DNA from: a virus
DNA length: 64,000 nt
Direction: 5' to 3' (one strand)
Virus record (IMG/VR): IMGVR_UViG_3300042937_000216
Location: 58,453-122,452 of that record
The notes below the pieces were generated by a model that was not told the DNA's origin, did not search any database, and was given only the letters and a program-made list of their open reading frames with translations. The translations under genes were made by a program, and so were the position numbers. Shown here piece by piece: positions 33,617 through 43,178 of this stretch; the stretch's first letter is position 1; every line of letters begins with the position of its first letter.

Positions 33617-36316
33617 ATGATATTAGCAAACGTTAACATTGGTTCAGGTCCGAGCGCAGGTGATGGTGATCCATTACGCACGGCATTCAATACAATTAAT
33701 CAAAACTTTGACGCAATTGAAAGCAACGTTAACGCACTTTCAAATAGTGTAAGAACAGTAGCTGGTCGTACAGGTAACGTGGTGCTAACTACTCAAGACA
33801 TAGTTGGTATTGGTGCGTATGCTAATACAGCCTACATGACAACGTTAGTAACTAATCAAGTTAGTGCGTTAAGTTTTGCTAGTAATGCTAGTGTAGATAC
33901 TAAGATTGCAGCAAATATTGCTAACATAATTAACGGAGCTCCCGGAGCCTTAAACACATTAAATGAATTAGCTTCTGCTATGGGTAACAATGCTAGTTTG
34001 TCTGCTACTATTACAAATAGTCTAGCCACATTAACTGCTAATGCGGCTACGCAAGCCGGCGCTATTGCTACCTTGACTGCTAATGCAGCAGTACAAGCCG
34101 GCCTACTTGCTACATGGGAAAGTGGATTCGATAATCTAGCAGCTAATGCTGGAGCACAAAGCGGACAAATCACCGCACTAACCAGTAATGCCGCAGTACA
34201 ATCAGGAGTACTTGCTGGACTAACCAGCAATGCCGCAGTCCAAGCAGGATTAATTGCTGGCCTACAAAGTGATGTTACTAGCTTAACAGCCAACGCTGGT
34301 GCGCAGGCAGGTAGTCTAGCTACATTAACCAGTAACGCGGCTGTACAAGCAGGTGCTATAGCATCATTGACAACAGCATTTGATAGTTTAGCAGCCAATG
34401 CCGGTGCTCAGAGCGGCAGTATCACATCGTTAATCAGCAACGCGGCTGTACAAGCAGGTGCTATTGCTGATACAAACACAGCAATCACCACAGCTAATAC
34501 TGCTATGAAAGGCTATGTTGACGCAGTCACTACTGCGTGGACTGCTAACGCCGGAGCTCAAGCAGGTGCTATTGTAACTGCTAACACTCACATGAAGAAT
34601 TATGTAGACAGCCAAGTTGGTTCGTTGGTTAACAGTGCGCCCGGTGCGTTGGATACATTAAAAGAAATTGCTGATGCGTTGGGTAATGACGCTAACTTAT
34701 CAACAACTTTGACTAATTTAATTACCAGTGCTGATGCCAATGTATCAATTGCTAATCTAGCAATGAAAGGATACGTAGATAGTTATGTAACAACGCTGAC
34801 CAGTAATGCGGCTGTACAAGCAGGTGCTATCGCTACGTTAACAAGTAATGCCGCTAGCCAAGCAGGCAGTCTAGCAGACCTAGCAACAGCATTTGATAAT
34901 CTTGTTAGTAATGCGGGCGTACAAGGCGGCAGTATTGCCTCTCTAACAGCCAATGCCGCTGTACAATCGGGTGCGTTGGCTGAACTTACTGCTAATGCCG
35001 CTGCTCAATCGGGTGCGTTGGCTGTACTTACTGCTAATGCCGCAGTACAAGCAGGATTAATTGCTGACCTAACAGCCAATGCCGCAGTTCAAGCAGGTCT
35101 GTTAGGAACACTTGGTGCTGTTAATTTAACAATTATTCAAGGCAATATTTCAAGTCTCGAATCAAATGTTTCCACATTAACTAGTAATGCCGCAGTACAG
35201 GCAGGAGCCATTGCAACACTAACAAGCAATGCCGCAGTACAAGCTGGATTGATAGCAAGTTTAGATGCTAATGCCGCAGTACAAGCAGGTGAGATTGGAA
35301 CTATATATGCTAACTTAGGCGCAGTAAGTGGGTCACTAGCAACATTAACGGCCAATGCTGGAGCACAGTCGGGTTCATTAGCAACCTTAACAAGTAACGC
35401 TGCAGTACAAGCAGGTGATATTGCAACCATCTATGCTAATCTAGGAGCAGTGAGCGGATCACTTGCTACATTAACTAGTAACGCAGGTGCGCAATCAGAT
35501 TCGTTAGCAATACTGTCAGGCAACGTTACTACTATATTTGCTAATCTAGGAGCAGTGAGTGGAAGCCTAGCAACACTAACAAGTAATGCCGCAGTGCAAG
35601 CAGGCGACATTGCAACCATTACAGCTAACTTAGGTGCAGTTAGTGGATCACTTACTACACTAACAAGTAACGCCGCAGTACAAGCAGGCTTAATTGCTAA
35701 TATAACCAACGGAACAGCAACATTTGGTAATTTAGTACCAAGTGCTAATGTAACTTATAGTTTAGGTAGTGAAACTAACCAATGGAAAGATTTATATCTA
35801 AGTGGCAGTACAATTTATATTGGCGGAGCTACATTAAGTGTTGCTAACGGAGCAATTAACTCTAGTTTACCTATCTCAGCTAACTTATCAGCAACTAATA
35901 TCACAGTACAAGGCACACGTATAGAATTTGCCAGTGGCGGCTATATAGAAGAGTCAGAGGTATTAGACGGCAATTTAGCACCGGCAGGGTATTACGGGGT
36001 ATCACTGAACAGCTCAGATGACGGTATTATTGGCATGAACGCATTAGATAGCAATGCCGCAGTTACAAGTAGTGTGGTTGTATCTAACGTAGCAGTACAG
36101 TTAAATGTTGCCAATAGTATTAGTGGCGGTAACGCACATATTTGGTACTTTGACAATACTGGTACTGTTACATTTCCGGATAATACTACACAAACTACTG
36201 CTTACATTGATTCATTTACAATGGGCAATGCTGTCCATTGGACCAGCAATGTTTACACAGTAGCAAACGCATTAAATCAACTTGCAGCACGTATTTGGGC
36301 TATTGAACATCCATAA
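33617..36316 (+). CDS. tail fibre with about 25 coiled-coil type repeats
   Basis: 899 residues. N-terminus ANVNIGSGPSAGDGDPLRTAF with INQNFDAIE is a common phage fibre start. Residues about 135-700 hold some 25 copies of a 14-residue unit (NAAVQAGAIATLTS type), two heptads per unit. The C-terminal 200 residues (NQWKDLYLSGSTIYIGG, ISGGNAHIWYFD, VANALNQLAARIWAIEHP) look like a tip or trimerisation domain. Late-expressed structural fibre. Confidence 0.85.
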   Translation: MILANVNIGSGPSAGDGDPLRTAFNTINQNFDAIESNVNALSNSVRTVAGRTGNVVLTTQDIVGIGAYANTAYMTTLVTNQVSALSFASNASVDTKIAANIANIINGAPGALNTLNELASAMGNNASLSATITNSLATLTANAATQAGAIATLTANAAVQAGLLATWESGFDNLAANAGAQSGQITALTSNAAVQSGVLAGLTSNAAVQAGLIAGLQSDVTSLTANAGAQAGSLATLTSNAAVQAGAIASLTTAFDSLAANAGAQSGSITSLISNAAVQAGAIADTNTAITTANTAMKGYVDAVTTAWTANAGAQAGAIVTANTHMKNYVDSQVGSLVNSAPGALDTLKEIADALGNDANLSTTLTNLITSADANVSIANLAMKGYVDSYVTTLTSNAAVQAGAIATLTSNAASQAGSLADLATAFDNLVSNAGVQGGSIASLTANAAVQSGALAELTANAAAQSGALAVLTANAAVQAGLIADLTANAAVQAGLLGTLGAVNLTIIQGNISSLESNVSTLTSNAAVQAGAIATLTSNAAVQAGLIASLDANAAVQAGEIGTIYANLGAVSGSLATLTANAGAQSGSLATLTSNAAVQAGDIATIYANLGAVSGSLATLTSNAGAQSDSLAILSGNVTTIFANLGAVSGSLATLTSNAAVQAGDIATITANLGAVSGSLTTLTSNAAVQAGLIANITNGTATFGNLVPSANVTYSLGSETNQWKDLYLSGSTIYIGGATLSVANGAINSSLPISANLSATNITVQGTRIEFASGGYIEESEVLDGNLAPAGYYGVSLNSSDDGIIGMNALDSNAAVTSSVVVSNVAVQLNVANSISGGNAHIWYFDNTGTVTFPDNTTQTTAYIDSFTMGNAVHWTSNVYTVANALNQLAARIWAIEHP
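34020..35710 (+). repeat. tandem 42-base coding repeats
   Basis: Imperfect 42-base units encoding NA(A/G)xQ(A/S)Gxxxxl. Similar to the array at 28710-29090, so the two fibres share a repeat origin. Confidence 0.8.
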
Positions 36317-36321
36317 TTAGC

Positions 36322-36350
36322 TTGACCTAAACTAATATTCAGTATATAAT
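36322..36350 (+). promoter_or_regulatory. sigma70-like promoter, leaderless type
   Basis: TTGACC (36322-36327), 17 bases, TATAAT (36345-36350); ATG of the primase at 36357. Confidence 0.82.
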
Positions 36351-36356
36351 AACTAT

Positions 36357-37382
36357 ATGCTGAATATCGTCTCTGACTTCATTAAAAGTATTTTACCTGC
36401 TAAACGCAAGACAACCCCTACAGGTTGGACGAGCTTTAATGCTCCCTGCTGTCACCACAACGGTGAAAGTCCTGATACTAGAGGTCGTGGCGGATTAACT
36501 GCTAATGCCGATGGCAGTGTAAGCTATCACTGTTTTAATTGTAATTTTAAGGCAAGTTTCCAACCAGGGCGTCACTTAACATTTAAGTTTCGCAAACTAT
36601 TAAGTTGGTTAGGTGCTAGCGACAATGATGTTAAACGCTTAGTAATAGAAGCCATCCGTATTAGAGAGCTGGTTGCTCCAGAAGAAATTAAAGAACCAGA
36701 AGAAAAGATCGAGTTCAAAGTTCGTGAACTGCCTAAAGATGCTGTGAGTTTCCAACAGATACTTACATATCATTTATTAGATGATTTTGCTAATGTTCCG
36801 GGTCTACTAAATTCAGCAGTTGGCTATGTTAAAGATCGCAACATTGATACAGACAAGTATGATTTTTATTGGACTGACTCAACAGAACACAGTCTACATC
36901 AACGTGTGATCATTCCTATGATCTGGGAAGGTAAGATTATTGGCTATACAAGCCGCGCCTTTGTAGACGGGGTTAAACCCAAGTATTACAGTCATTATGA
37001 ACCTAACTTTGTGTTTAATACCAATAATCAAAAACGTGAAAATAAATTTGTTATTGTCTGTGAAGGTCCGTTTGATGCTATGTCAATAGATGGTGTTGCT
37101 ATTATGAGCAATGAGTGTAGTGAAACACAAGCTGAAATCATTGAGAGTTTGGGCAAAGAAGTCATTGTAGTAGCCGACCGCGACAAGGCAGGTGCTAAGT
37201 TATTACAGAATGCTATGGAATATGGATGGAGTGCTAGCTTTCCTGTATGGCAAGAAACCTGTAAAGATATCAATGAAGCTGTGGTTAAGTATGGTAAACT
37301 GTTTGTGCTTAAGGCTATCTTAGATAGTAAAGAAACGAGCAAACTTAAAATTGAATTGATGAGAAAAAAACTGTATAATTAA
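36357..37382 (+). CDS. DNA primase (T4 gp61-like)
   Basis: 341 residues. N-terminal zinc ribbon (CCHHNGES, then CFNCNF, cysteines 31/32 and 59/62) and a TOPRIM catalytic part with VIVCEGPFDAMS (about 233-244) and VIVVADRDKAG (about 268-278), the acid motifs of bacterial-type primases. Makes RNA primers for the lagging strand with the helicase encoded next, five bases away. Length matches T4 gp61 (342). Predicted leaderless message. Confidence 0.9.
   Translation: MLNIVSDFIKSILPAKRKTTPTGWTSFNAPCCHHNGESPDTRGRGGLTANADGSVSYHCFNCNFKASFQPGRHLTFKFRKLLSWLGASDNDVKRLVIEAIRIRELVAPEEIKEPEEKIEFKVRELPKDAVSFQQILTYHLLDDFANVPGLLNSAVGYVKDRNIDTDKYDFYWTDSTEHSLHQRVIIPMIWEGKIIGYTSRAFVDGVKPKYYSHYEPNFVFNTNNQKRENKFVIVCEGPFDAMSIDGVAIMSNECSETQAEIIESLGKEVIVVADRDKAGAKLLQNAMEYGWSASFPVWQETCKDINEAVVKYGKLFVLKAILDSKETSKLKIELMRKKLYN
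37351..37379 (+). promoter_or_regulatory. sigma70-like promoter in the primase end
   Basis: TTGAAT (37351-37356), 17 bases, TATAAT (37374-37379), eight bases before ATG 37387. Confidence 0.65.
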
Positions 37383-37386
37383 TAAT

Positions 37387-38787
37387 ATGACAACTGAATA
37401 TACACCAGAACTACAAAAACTATTTTTAGAAATGATGGTACAAGACGCACAATCATTTGTGCGTGTACAGAACATTTATAATCCTGAAAACTTTGATAGA
37501 AGTCTGCGTGAAGCGGCACGGTTTGTTAAAGAACACAGCGAACAGTACAAGACACTCCCAACAATAGATCAAATTGAAGCAGTAACCAAGGTAGTTCTCA
37601 AACACGTGCCAGACCTGACAGAAGACCACTATAATTGGTTTATGACAGAGTTTGAAGGATTTACCAAACGTCAAGAGCTAGAGCGTGCTATTCTAACTGC
37701 GGCAGATATGCTGGAAAAAGGTGACTTTGATCCAGTTGAAAAACTAATTAAAGATGCTGTACAGATTAGTTTGACTAAAGACATGGGTACAGACTACTTT
37801 GAGGATCCTAGACTGCGTATTAACAAATACTTCAACAGTGGCGGCCAGGTAAGTACGGGTTGGCCCAGCATGGATCGTATCTTATACGGTGGTATGAGTC
37901 GCGGTGAACTAAACATCTTTGCTGGTGGTTCTGGTTCGGGTAAGTCTTTGGTTATGATGAATATTGCGCTTAGTTGGTTACAAGCTGGCCTAAGTGGTGT
38001 GTATGTAAGTTTAGAGTTGAGCGAAGAACTTTGCGCACTTAGAACAGATGCGATGTTGACTGACATGAGTACCAAAGATATTCGTAAGGACATAGACACA
38101 ACAGAACTTAAGGTTAAACTTGTTAGCAAGAAAGCTGGGCAATATCGTATTAAAGGATTGCCGGCACAATCAAACGTAAATGATATCCGCAGTTACTTAA
38201 AAGAAGTACAACTACAAACAGGCATCAAAGTTGACTTTGTTATGGTAGATTACTTAGATTTGGTTATGCCTGTATCAGTTAAGGTTAATCCAAACGATCA
38301 GTTTATTAAAGACAAATATGTAGCAGAAGAACTGCGTAATCTAAGTAAAGAACTTAACGTGTTGTTGGTAACAGCGAGTCAGTTGAATCGTAGTGCTGTT
38401 GAAGAAATTGAATTTGACCATAGTCATATCGCCGGTGGTATATCTAAGATCAACACAGCAGATAACGTGTTTGGTATCTTTACTAGCCGTGCTATGAAAG
38501 AACGTGGCAGATATCAACTACAATGTATGAAGTCACGTAGTTCGACTGGTGTAGGACATAAAGTTGATTTAGAATACAACATCGAAACTATGCGTATCAC
38601 TGACCCAGGTGAAGAAGGACAAGAAGGATTCAGACCTCAAAACTCAGGTAGCATATTAAGTCAGATCAAAACAGGTAGTACTGTAACTAAAGACACAGGA
38701 GAAGTAACTGATAGTCCTAAGATTACAGCCTCAGTGGATAGTAGTAAACTTAAAAGTATGTTAGCTGGACTTAAAAAGGTCGACTAG
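37387..38787 (+). CDS. replicative DNA helicase (DnaB/T4 gp41-like)
   Basis: 466 residues, like T4 gp41 (475). N-terminal helical primase-binding domain, then a RecA-like motor: GGMSRGELNIFAGG, Walker A GGSGSGKS (about 180-187), VYVSLELSEEL (motif 1a/Glu), VDFVMVDYLDL (Walker B) and LLVTASQLNRSA with sensor glutamine. Unwinds the fork as a hexamer. Tail acidic/serine-rich. Overlaps the convergent radical SAM gene by 27 bases. Confidence 0.93.
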   Translation: MTTEYTPELQKLFLEMMVQDAQSFVRVQNIYNPENFDRSLREAARFVKEHSEQYKTLPTIDQIEAVTKVVLKHVPDLTEDHYNWFMTEFEGFTKRQELERAILTAADMLEKGDFDPVEKLIKDAVQISLTKDMGTDYFEDPRLRINKYFNSGGQVSTGWPSMDRILYGGMSRGELNIFAGGSGSGKSLVMMNIALSWLQAGLSGVYVSLELSEELCALRTDAMLTDMSTKDIRKDIDTTELKVKLVSKKAGQYRIKGLPAQSNVNDIRSYLKEVQLQTGIKVDFVMVDYLDLVMPVSVKVNPNDQFIKDKYVAEELRNLSKELNVLLVTASQLNRSAVEEIEFDHSHIAGGISKINTADNVFGIFTSRAMKERGRYQLQCMKSRSSTGVGHKVDLEYNIETMRITDPGEEGQEGFRPQNSGSILSQIKTGSTVTKDTGEVTDSPKITASVDSSKLKSMLAGLKKVD

Positions 38788-39789
38788 CTTAGGCAAGTAA
38801 TCCTGTATGGATATATGTTTTAACTTATCCTGTAACTCAATATCTTCTAGTAATTTTAAATAATCTGCGTCATTGGCGTTGGTATGCTCGGTGAATAGAT
38901 GTGCCACAGACCCTAATGATTCTTTAATGTGTTTAGGCAACGCATTAGGCGAATAGTGTCTAGGATAGTTTATTACATTGTGGTTATATTCTAATCCCTG
39001 TGATTCAAACCAACTAACAGTTTCATCGTAGTAGGCAATATTCAAGTTACTGATAGTATAGCTAGCACTTAGTTGTATGCCTAAACTTCTATACAATTCA
39101 ATATTTGACAGTAGTCTAGACCACTTGAGCGGATATCGTAGGTACTCAAACACTGGTCCGACTCCATCTATACTTAAACAGAAATTTAAATTCTTAAATT
39201 GTTTTAGTATAGACAACTGCTGATCAGTTAGTTCAACTGATCCATTGGTAACTATAGATATAAAGCAATTGGTATTGCCTACTGCTATTAAGTGCTCTAG
39301 TCTATCAAAGTTTGCGCTATCGTATAAAGGCTCGCCACCCAACAATGACAGCATCTTTAGATCTGCCCAATTGATCTTAGATTGATCACAGGGATTTATA
39401 ACTATTTCTTTTTTCTTTCCTAATAGTGTGGCCCAAGATGAACTAGCATTAAGATCCTTACAGGTAAAGCAGGTACTGTTACAAAGCGTGGAACTGTTTA
39501 TTTTAACAATCTGTTCAGAGAACTTGCCTTCTGAACAATCTTGCTTAATTAGTTCAATGGCCCTGTTGGAGTAAAAATCAAATGTCTGATTTTTAATTTG
39601 TCTGTCACTGGTGATTCCTTGGTCCTCTAATGTCCAGCACTGCTGGCATATTTTAGGACGTTGCCCGGCCAGCATCTCTGACTGTAATAATGTAACATCA
39701 GTTCCGACAGGCACAAGACAGCACGGAGTTGTACCGTTGTATTGATATTCGGTGCTGTAAAACGGCAATACGCAAAAGGAATCATTCAT
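38761..39789 (-). CDS. twitch/SPASM-like radical SAM protein 1
   Basis: 342 residues. N-terminus FCVLPFYSTEYQY with CCL and CQQCW resembles the extra Cys cluster of twitch radical SAM enzymes. The SAM cluster is C103-x3-C107-x2-C110, followed by GGEP (151-154), the SAM-amine motif, and a TIM-barrel strand pattern (ISIVTNGS, NFCLSIDG). It needs Fe-S clusters. Substrate (peptide or sugar) unknown. Only minus gene in this part. Confidence 0.85.
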   Translation of the reverse strand: MNDSFCVLPFYSTEYQYNGTTPCCLVPVGTDVTLLQSEMLAGQRPKICQQCWTLEDQGITSDRQIKNQTFDFYSNRAIELIKQDCSEGKFSEQIVKINSSTLCNSTCFTCKDLNASSSWATLLGKKKEIVINPCDQSKINWADLKMLSLLGGEPLYDSANFDRLEHLIAVGNTNCFISIVTNGSVELTDQQLSILKQFKNLNFCLSIDGVGPVFEYLRYPLKWSRLLSNIELYRSLGIQLSASYTISNLNIAYYDETVSWFESQGLEYNHNVINYPRHYSPNALPKHIKESLGSVAHLFTEHTNANDADYLKLLEDIELQDKLKHISIQDYLPKLVDLFKSS

Positions 39790-39848
39790 TGTAAAGTTAT
39801 TTAACCTGTGCTATACTATAATAAATTAATTTTATTCTTCGATAAATA
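39789..39848 (+). promoter_or_regulatory. promoter region: sigma70-like and late box
   Basis: TTGTAA (39789-39794), 17 bases, TATACT (39812-39817), and GATAAATA at 39841-39848, 21 bases before the GTG at 39870. Confidence 0.5.
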
Positions 39849-39869
39849 CATTAAATTGGAGTAATCATT

Positions 39870-40118
39870 GTGCAGAAGCGCACCCGTAGTATACTAACAG
39901 AACTTGATGAACTGTTAACACACAAAGACAAGGACAGCCTCCTTGAGAGTCGTGCTAACAATATCATCAACGGTGCTATCAATTTGATCAAGCACATACA
40001 CGAAAACTACGATGCTGTCACAGCAGGCGAGTTAGAGCGTCGATTACTCAACGCCATCAAAGGACAAGACCCGAGTAAATTCACTCGCGGTATTAGGAAA
40101 TTACGTAATGAAGATTAA
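39870..40118 (+). CDS. small helical hypothetical protein
   Basis: 82 residues from GTG 39870, ribosome site TTGGAG. Predicted helical throughout (ILTELDELLTHKDKDSLLES). Shared style with T4-like aquatic phages. Overlaps the next gene by 11 bases. Confidence 0.65.
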   Translation: MQKRTRSILTELDELLTHKDKDSLLESRANNIINGAINLIKHIHENYDAVTAGELERRLLNAIKGQDPSKFTRGIRKLRNED

Positions 40119-40608
40119 TGAAATTTTAAAAGAAGGGTTTTGGAGTGGTTTAGGTAATCTGGCACACGGTGCTGCGTTGGGTGCTACTAGTGCTATGAAA
40201 AATGCTCCAGACAGGCTTGGGGCAAGCACACGATTAGCCGCTGATCCAAGTAAAATAAAAGCATTACCAAAAACCTTTACTCCAAAAGCAAAAACAGACC
40301 CAGATAAAGACGAAGCAGGTGCGGATAAAGTACAGACTCCATCTAACAACGTTGGCGATCAACCTGTACCAAAAGGTAAGAGAATGTATGTTGTTTCTAA
40401 AGCCAATAAACAAATGTATTTTAAAACAGCAGACGGTCGTTGGTGGTACGTACCTAATCAAAACTTCCCAGACGCCGCATTAATAGTAGCATCAGCTAAC
40501 GCAGACAGTTTAGATCGTTTAACAAAAGACACAGTTGAATACGCTAAGTTTGTAGATATCGCCGTAGCAAAAACAGCGGGACAAGGTAAAGGCAAAAAAC
40601 GTAGATAA
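40108..40608 (+). CDS. hypothetical protein
   Basis: 166 residues. Starts MKINEILKEGFWSGLGNLAH, a motif often opening virion-associated phage proteins, then a low-complexity lysine/proline linker and a small C-terminal fold (MYVVSKANKQMYFKTADGRW). TAATG overlap with the next gene. Function unknown. Confidence 0.65.
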   Translation: MKINEILKEGFWSGLGNLAHGAALGATSAMKNAPDRLGASTRLAADPSKIKALPKTFTPKAKTDPDKDEAGADKVQTPSNNVGDQPVPKGKRMYVVSKANKQMYFKTADGRWWYVPNQNFPDAALIVASANADSLDRLTKDTVEYAKFVDIAVAKTAGQGKGKKRR

Positions 40609-41834
40609 TGAAATTATTTGAAATCCGCAAAGAAACACCTAAATGGCTGTTAACTGAAAGCAAAAACGTACACTTGGAACATTTAGAAGACTTAGTCTTT
40701 AACAGTGGCTACCAGGGTGCGATTGCGGCTCTTGACTACATCGAAAGTCTACGTCATATGTTAGCCGAAGGTACTGGTACAACAACACAGCTTACAGTTA
40801 AATGGGACGGCAGTCCGGCAATTATCTGCGGCATTGATCCACAAGACGGTAAGTTTTTTGTGGGCACCAAAGCAGTGTTTAGCAAAGGTGAACCTAAACT
40901 TATTAAGAGTGCCCGTGACGCAGAACGTTTCTACGGTGACCAACCTGAGTTGGCTAATATTCTAATAGAAGCATTAAAATATCTAAGCAAACTAAACATT
41001 GGTGGTGTAGTACAAGGCGACATGATGTTCACTGAAGGTAGTAAATCAGTTGAAAATATCAACGGTGAAGACTGCTATGTGTTTACTCCTAATACAATTA
41101 CCTATGCTGTACCAGTTGCTAGTGAAATTGGCAGTAGAATAGCACGTGCTAAGTTTGGCATTATATTCCATACTAGCTATGAGGGCGAGTCAGTTCCTGA
41201 GATGAAAAGTGGCTTCCTAGTAAACATACAGGGATTCAGCAAACATAGTGACGTATGGTTTGATGATGCTACCTATAAAGACTATACGGGTATTGCTAGT
41301 TTAACTCCTAGCGAAAATACTAAAATTACTAATATGTTGTCTGCTACAATGGCTACACTTGAAAAAGTGGGACAGCAACGCTTTGATGTTATTATTAGTA
41401 ATAAAGAGTTTGCCAAAAACATTAAGCCGTTTATTAATCGTAGCATACGTGCTGGCACACAAATAAGTGATCCTAACAAATTCCTACAAGATTTTATGAA
41501 GGATTACAACGCTCTACTTATGAAAGATGTAGAAAACGTCACCGATCGAGTAGCACAGAATAGACTAGCTAAGATCAAAGCCAAAGAGCAATGGGTAGCA
41601 GACAATGTTAATAACCTAATGGGTGTACTAGCAGTATACAAACGCCTAGTAGAAATGAAAGGCCTACTACTGCGTAAACTACAGCAAGTAGAAGGCATTG
41701 GTACATTCCAAAAAACCGCTGATGGATATAAAGTAACCACCCCAGAAGGCTTTGTTGCTATTGGGCACGATGGCGGCGCTATTAAACTAGTAGATAGACT
41801 TGAATTTTCACGCCAAAATTTCTTAAAAAGATAG
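40608..41834 (+). CDS. nucleotidyltransferase/ligase-like protein
   Basis: 408 residues. LTVKWDGSPAIICG (about 63-76) has the KxDGxx shape of motif I in covalent nucleotidyltransferases (DNA/RNA ligases), and VVQGDMMF (about 135-142), FGIIFHTSYEG follow in positions like motifs III-IV. T4-like aquatic phages carry a conserved protein of this kind. A ligase activity is a hypothesis; no motif V is certain. Confidence 0.6.
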   Translation: MKLFEIRKETPKWLLTESKNVHLEHLEDLVFNSGYQGAIAALDYIESLRHMLAEGTGTTTQLTVKWDGSPAIICGIDPQDGKFFVGTKAVFSKGEPKLIKSARDAERFYGDQPELANILIEALKYLSKLNIGGVVQGDMMFTEGSKSVENINGEDCYVFTPNTITYAVPVASEIGSRIARAKFGIIFHTSYEGESVPEMKSGFLVNIQGFSKHSDVWFDDATYKDYTGIASLTPSENTKITNMLSATMATLEKVGQQRFDVIISNKEFAKNIKPFINRSIRAGTQISDPNKFLQDFMKDYNALLMKDVENVTDRVAQNRLAKIKAKEQWVADNVNNLMGVLAVYKRLVEMKGLLLRKLQQVEGIGTFQKTADGYKVTTPEGFVAIGHDGGAIKLVDRLEFSRQNFLKR

Positions 41835-41864
41835 TTATCTACGTGGTTAATTTTTTACACGCGG

Positions 41865-41872
41865 CATAAATA
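41865..41872 (+). promoter_or_regulatory. T4-type late promoter box
   Basis: CATAAATA, one mismatch, 43 bases before ATG 41915. Confidence 0.55.
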
Positions 41873-41914
41873 AATGTAAGCGCGAAAGCGTACAATTATT
41901 AGGAGATTTATAAA

Positions 41915-42274
41915 ATGGCAACATTTACACGTACAAACCCAACAGCAGTAGCTCGCGGTACAATCCAACGCAACACAGCACAATCAGTATATAAAGTAGT
42001 TTTAAGTGGCGGTATTGCAGCTGCAGCAACAGATGCAGCAGCAGCTAAAATTTCTGACGCAATTGGTTCAGTTACAGGTACTTTCCAATTCAAATCAGAC
42101 GGTTCTGAAATTTACATGATCGTTGACCGTGTTAACACATCAATCGGTGTAGTTGCTGGTCTAATCGCTCAAGTATTAGATACAGGTACATATTCAGTAT
42201 CAGGTGGCGTTGCTACACTATCAACTAGCGCAACGGTAACTGTTACAGAGCCAACTGACTTAGAAGGTATGTAA
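41915..42274 (+). CDS. small virion protein, probable structural
   Basis: 119 residues behind AGGAGA, late box upstream and a strong terminator downstream, the setting of a highly expressed monocistronic gene. Composition is Ala/Thr/Ser/Val-rich with beta strands (VYKVVLSGGIAAAATDAAAA). Probably a capsid decoration or abundant tail protein. Identity not recognised. Confidence 0.65.
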   Translation: MATFTRTNPTAVARGTIQRNTAQSVYKVVLSGGIAAAATDAAAAKISDAIGSVTGTFQFKSDGSEIYMIVDRVNTSIGVVAGLIAQVLDTGTYSVSGGVATLSTSATVTVTEPTDLEGM

Positions 42275-42300
42275 TATAACCTGGTTATTATAACCAAACT

Positions 42301-42327
42301 AAAAGCACCGTTCGCGGTGCTTTTTTT
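42301..42327 (+). terminator. rho-independent terminator with TTCG loop
   Basis: AAAAGCACCG / CGGTGCTTTT with a TTCG loop and T7 run. A small hairpin (TGGTTAT/ATAACCA) lies just upstream. Confidence 0.92.
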
Positions 42328-42345
42328 ATGGCGCAACTTTCTATC

Positions 42346-42353
42346 TATAAATA
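42346..42353 (+). promoter_or_regulatory. T4-type late promoter box
   Basis: Perfect TATAAATA, seven bases before ATG 42360. Confidence 0.55.
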
Positions 42354-42359
42354 TCTTAT

Positions 42360-42764
42360 ATGATTACTGACGAACAAAGAACACATACCTACAAAGGTTA
42401 CACCCTAATAGACATTACTAATACGGGTATTACTAAATTTTCTATAGAAGCAGAACAAGCTCGCAATCAACAGCGTAATTGGGAAACAGTTGTACAGATT
42501 CTTGGTATGCGTACACAGTTATTTCGTGTCGAACAAACTGGTGTTAGATCTCAAGATGTTTCGACATATAAATTTGGTAACGCTTACAAAGGCAAGCACC
42601 AAATTTGGTCTTTTGAATTCGATGTTGAATTTCAAAATGCTGTACCATCAGCCGACTTTGATCAGGTACCTGTTATAACAGGTCTAACCGATACAGCTAA
42701 CCCCACTACTCCGCTGTTCTACACTACCGGCATCAATAAAAACATATATTTTGATTTAGTCTAA
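42360..42764 (+). CDS. hypothetical virion-type protein
   Basis: 134 residues. HTYKGYTLIDITNTGITKFS opening and mixed alpha/beta pattern. Late box directly ahead; no ribosome site visible, so short-leader translation is possible. Function unknown. Confidence 0.65.
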   Translation: MITDEQRTHTYKGYTLIDITNTGITKFSIEAEQARNQQRNWETVVQILGMRTQLFRVEQTGVRSQDVSTYKFGNAYKGKHQIWSFEFDVEFQNAVPSADFDQVPVITGLTDTANPTTPLFYTTGINKNIYFDLV

Positions 42765-42767
42765 ATT

Positions 42768-42775
42768 TATAAATA
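42768..42775 (+). promoter_or_regulatory. T4-type late promoter box
   Basis: Perfect TATAAATA, 95 bases before ATG 42870. Confidence 0.6.
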
Positions 42776-42869
42776 CTAGTTGATGCTATAACATCACATT
42801 ATTACGGCACATATTAAGGCATAAGATTAAGGCTCAGAAAAAACGCATCGCTAACTATGGAAGCGACGT

Positions 42870-43154
42870 ATGTCAACCACTACTGAAATTGAAAAGAAGA
42901 ATCTAGAAGCCCACGTTGAAATATGTGCCGAGAGGTACAAAAACTTGGAAACTAAATTACAAAACTTAGACGATCGTATCGATACCATCGACGGCCGTAT
43001 GGACAAAGTTGAAGGGCATCTTATTGCTATCAAGGATGCTGTGTCTGCCGGTGACGAAAAATCTTCTAATAGAACATTTAATATCATTATGACCATCTTT
43101 GGAGTAATCTTAACAGCCCTGTTAGGAATTATTGCCAAAGGATTATTCCAATAA
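42870..43154 (+). CDS. XhlA-like coiled-coil membrane protein
   Basis: 94 residues: a coiled coil with KNLETKLQNLDDRIDTIDGR (about 25-60) and a C-terminal transmembrane helix (IIMTIFGVILTALLGIIAKG). This is the XhlA haemolysin/holin-associated layout, which suggests a role in lysis, but holin activity is not shown. Confidence 0.7.
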   Translation: MSTTTEIEKKNLEAHVEICAERYKNLETKLQNLDDRIDTIDGRMDKVEGHLIAIKDAVSAGDEKSSNRTFNIIMTIFGVILTALLGIIAKGLFQ

Positions 43155-43178
43155 ATAAAGTTAACGCAGAGTAACTTT

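Noticed and set aside
33856-34398. Long minus-strand ORF of 180 codons opposite the second fibre
   Set aside because: It is an antisense shadow of the Ala/Val-rich repeats; it lacks a ribosome site and mirrors repeat codons. The same holds for 35137-35430 and 35431-35709.
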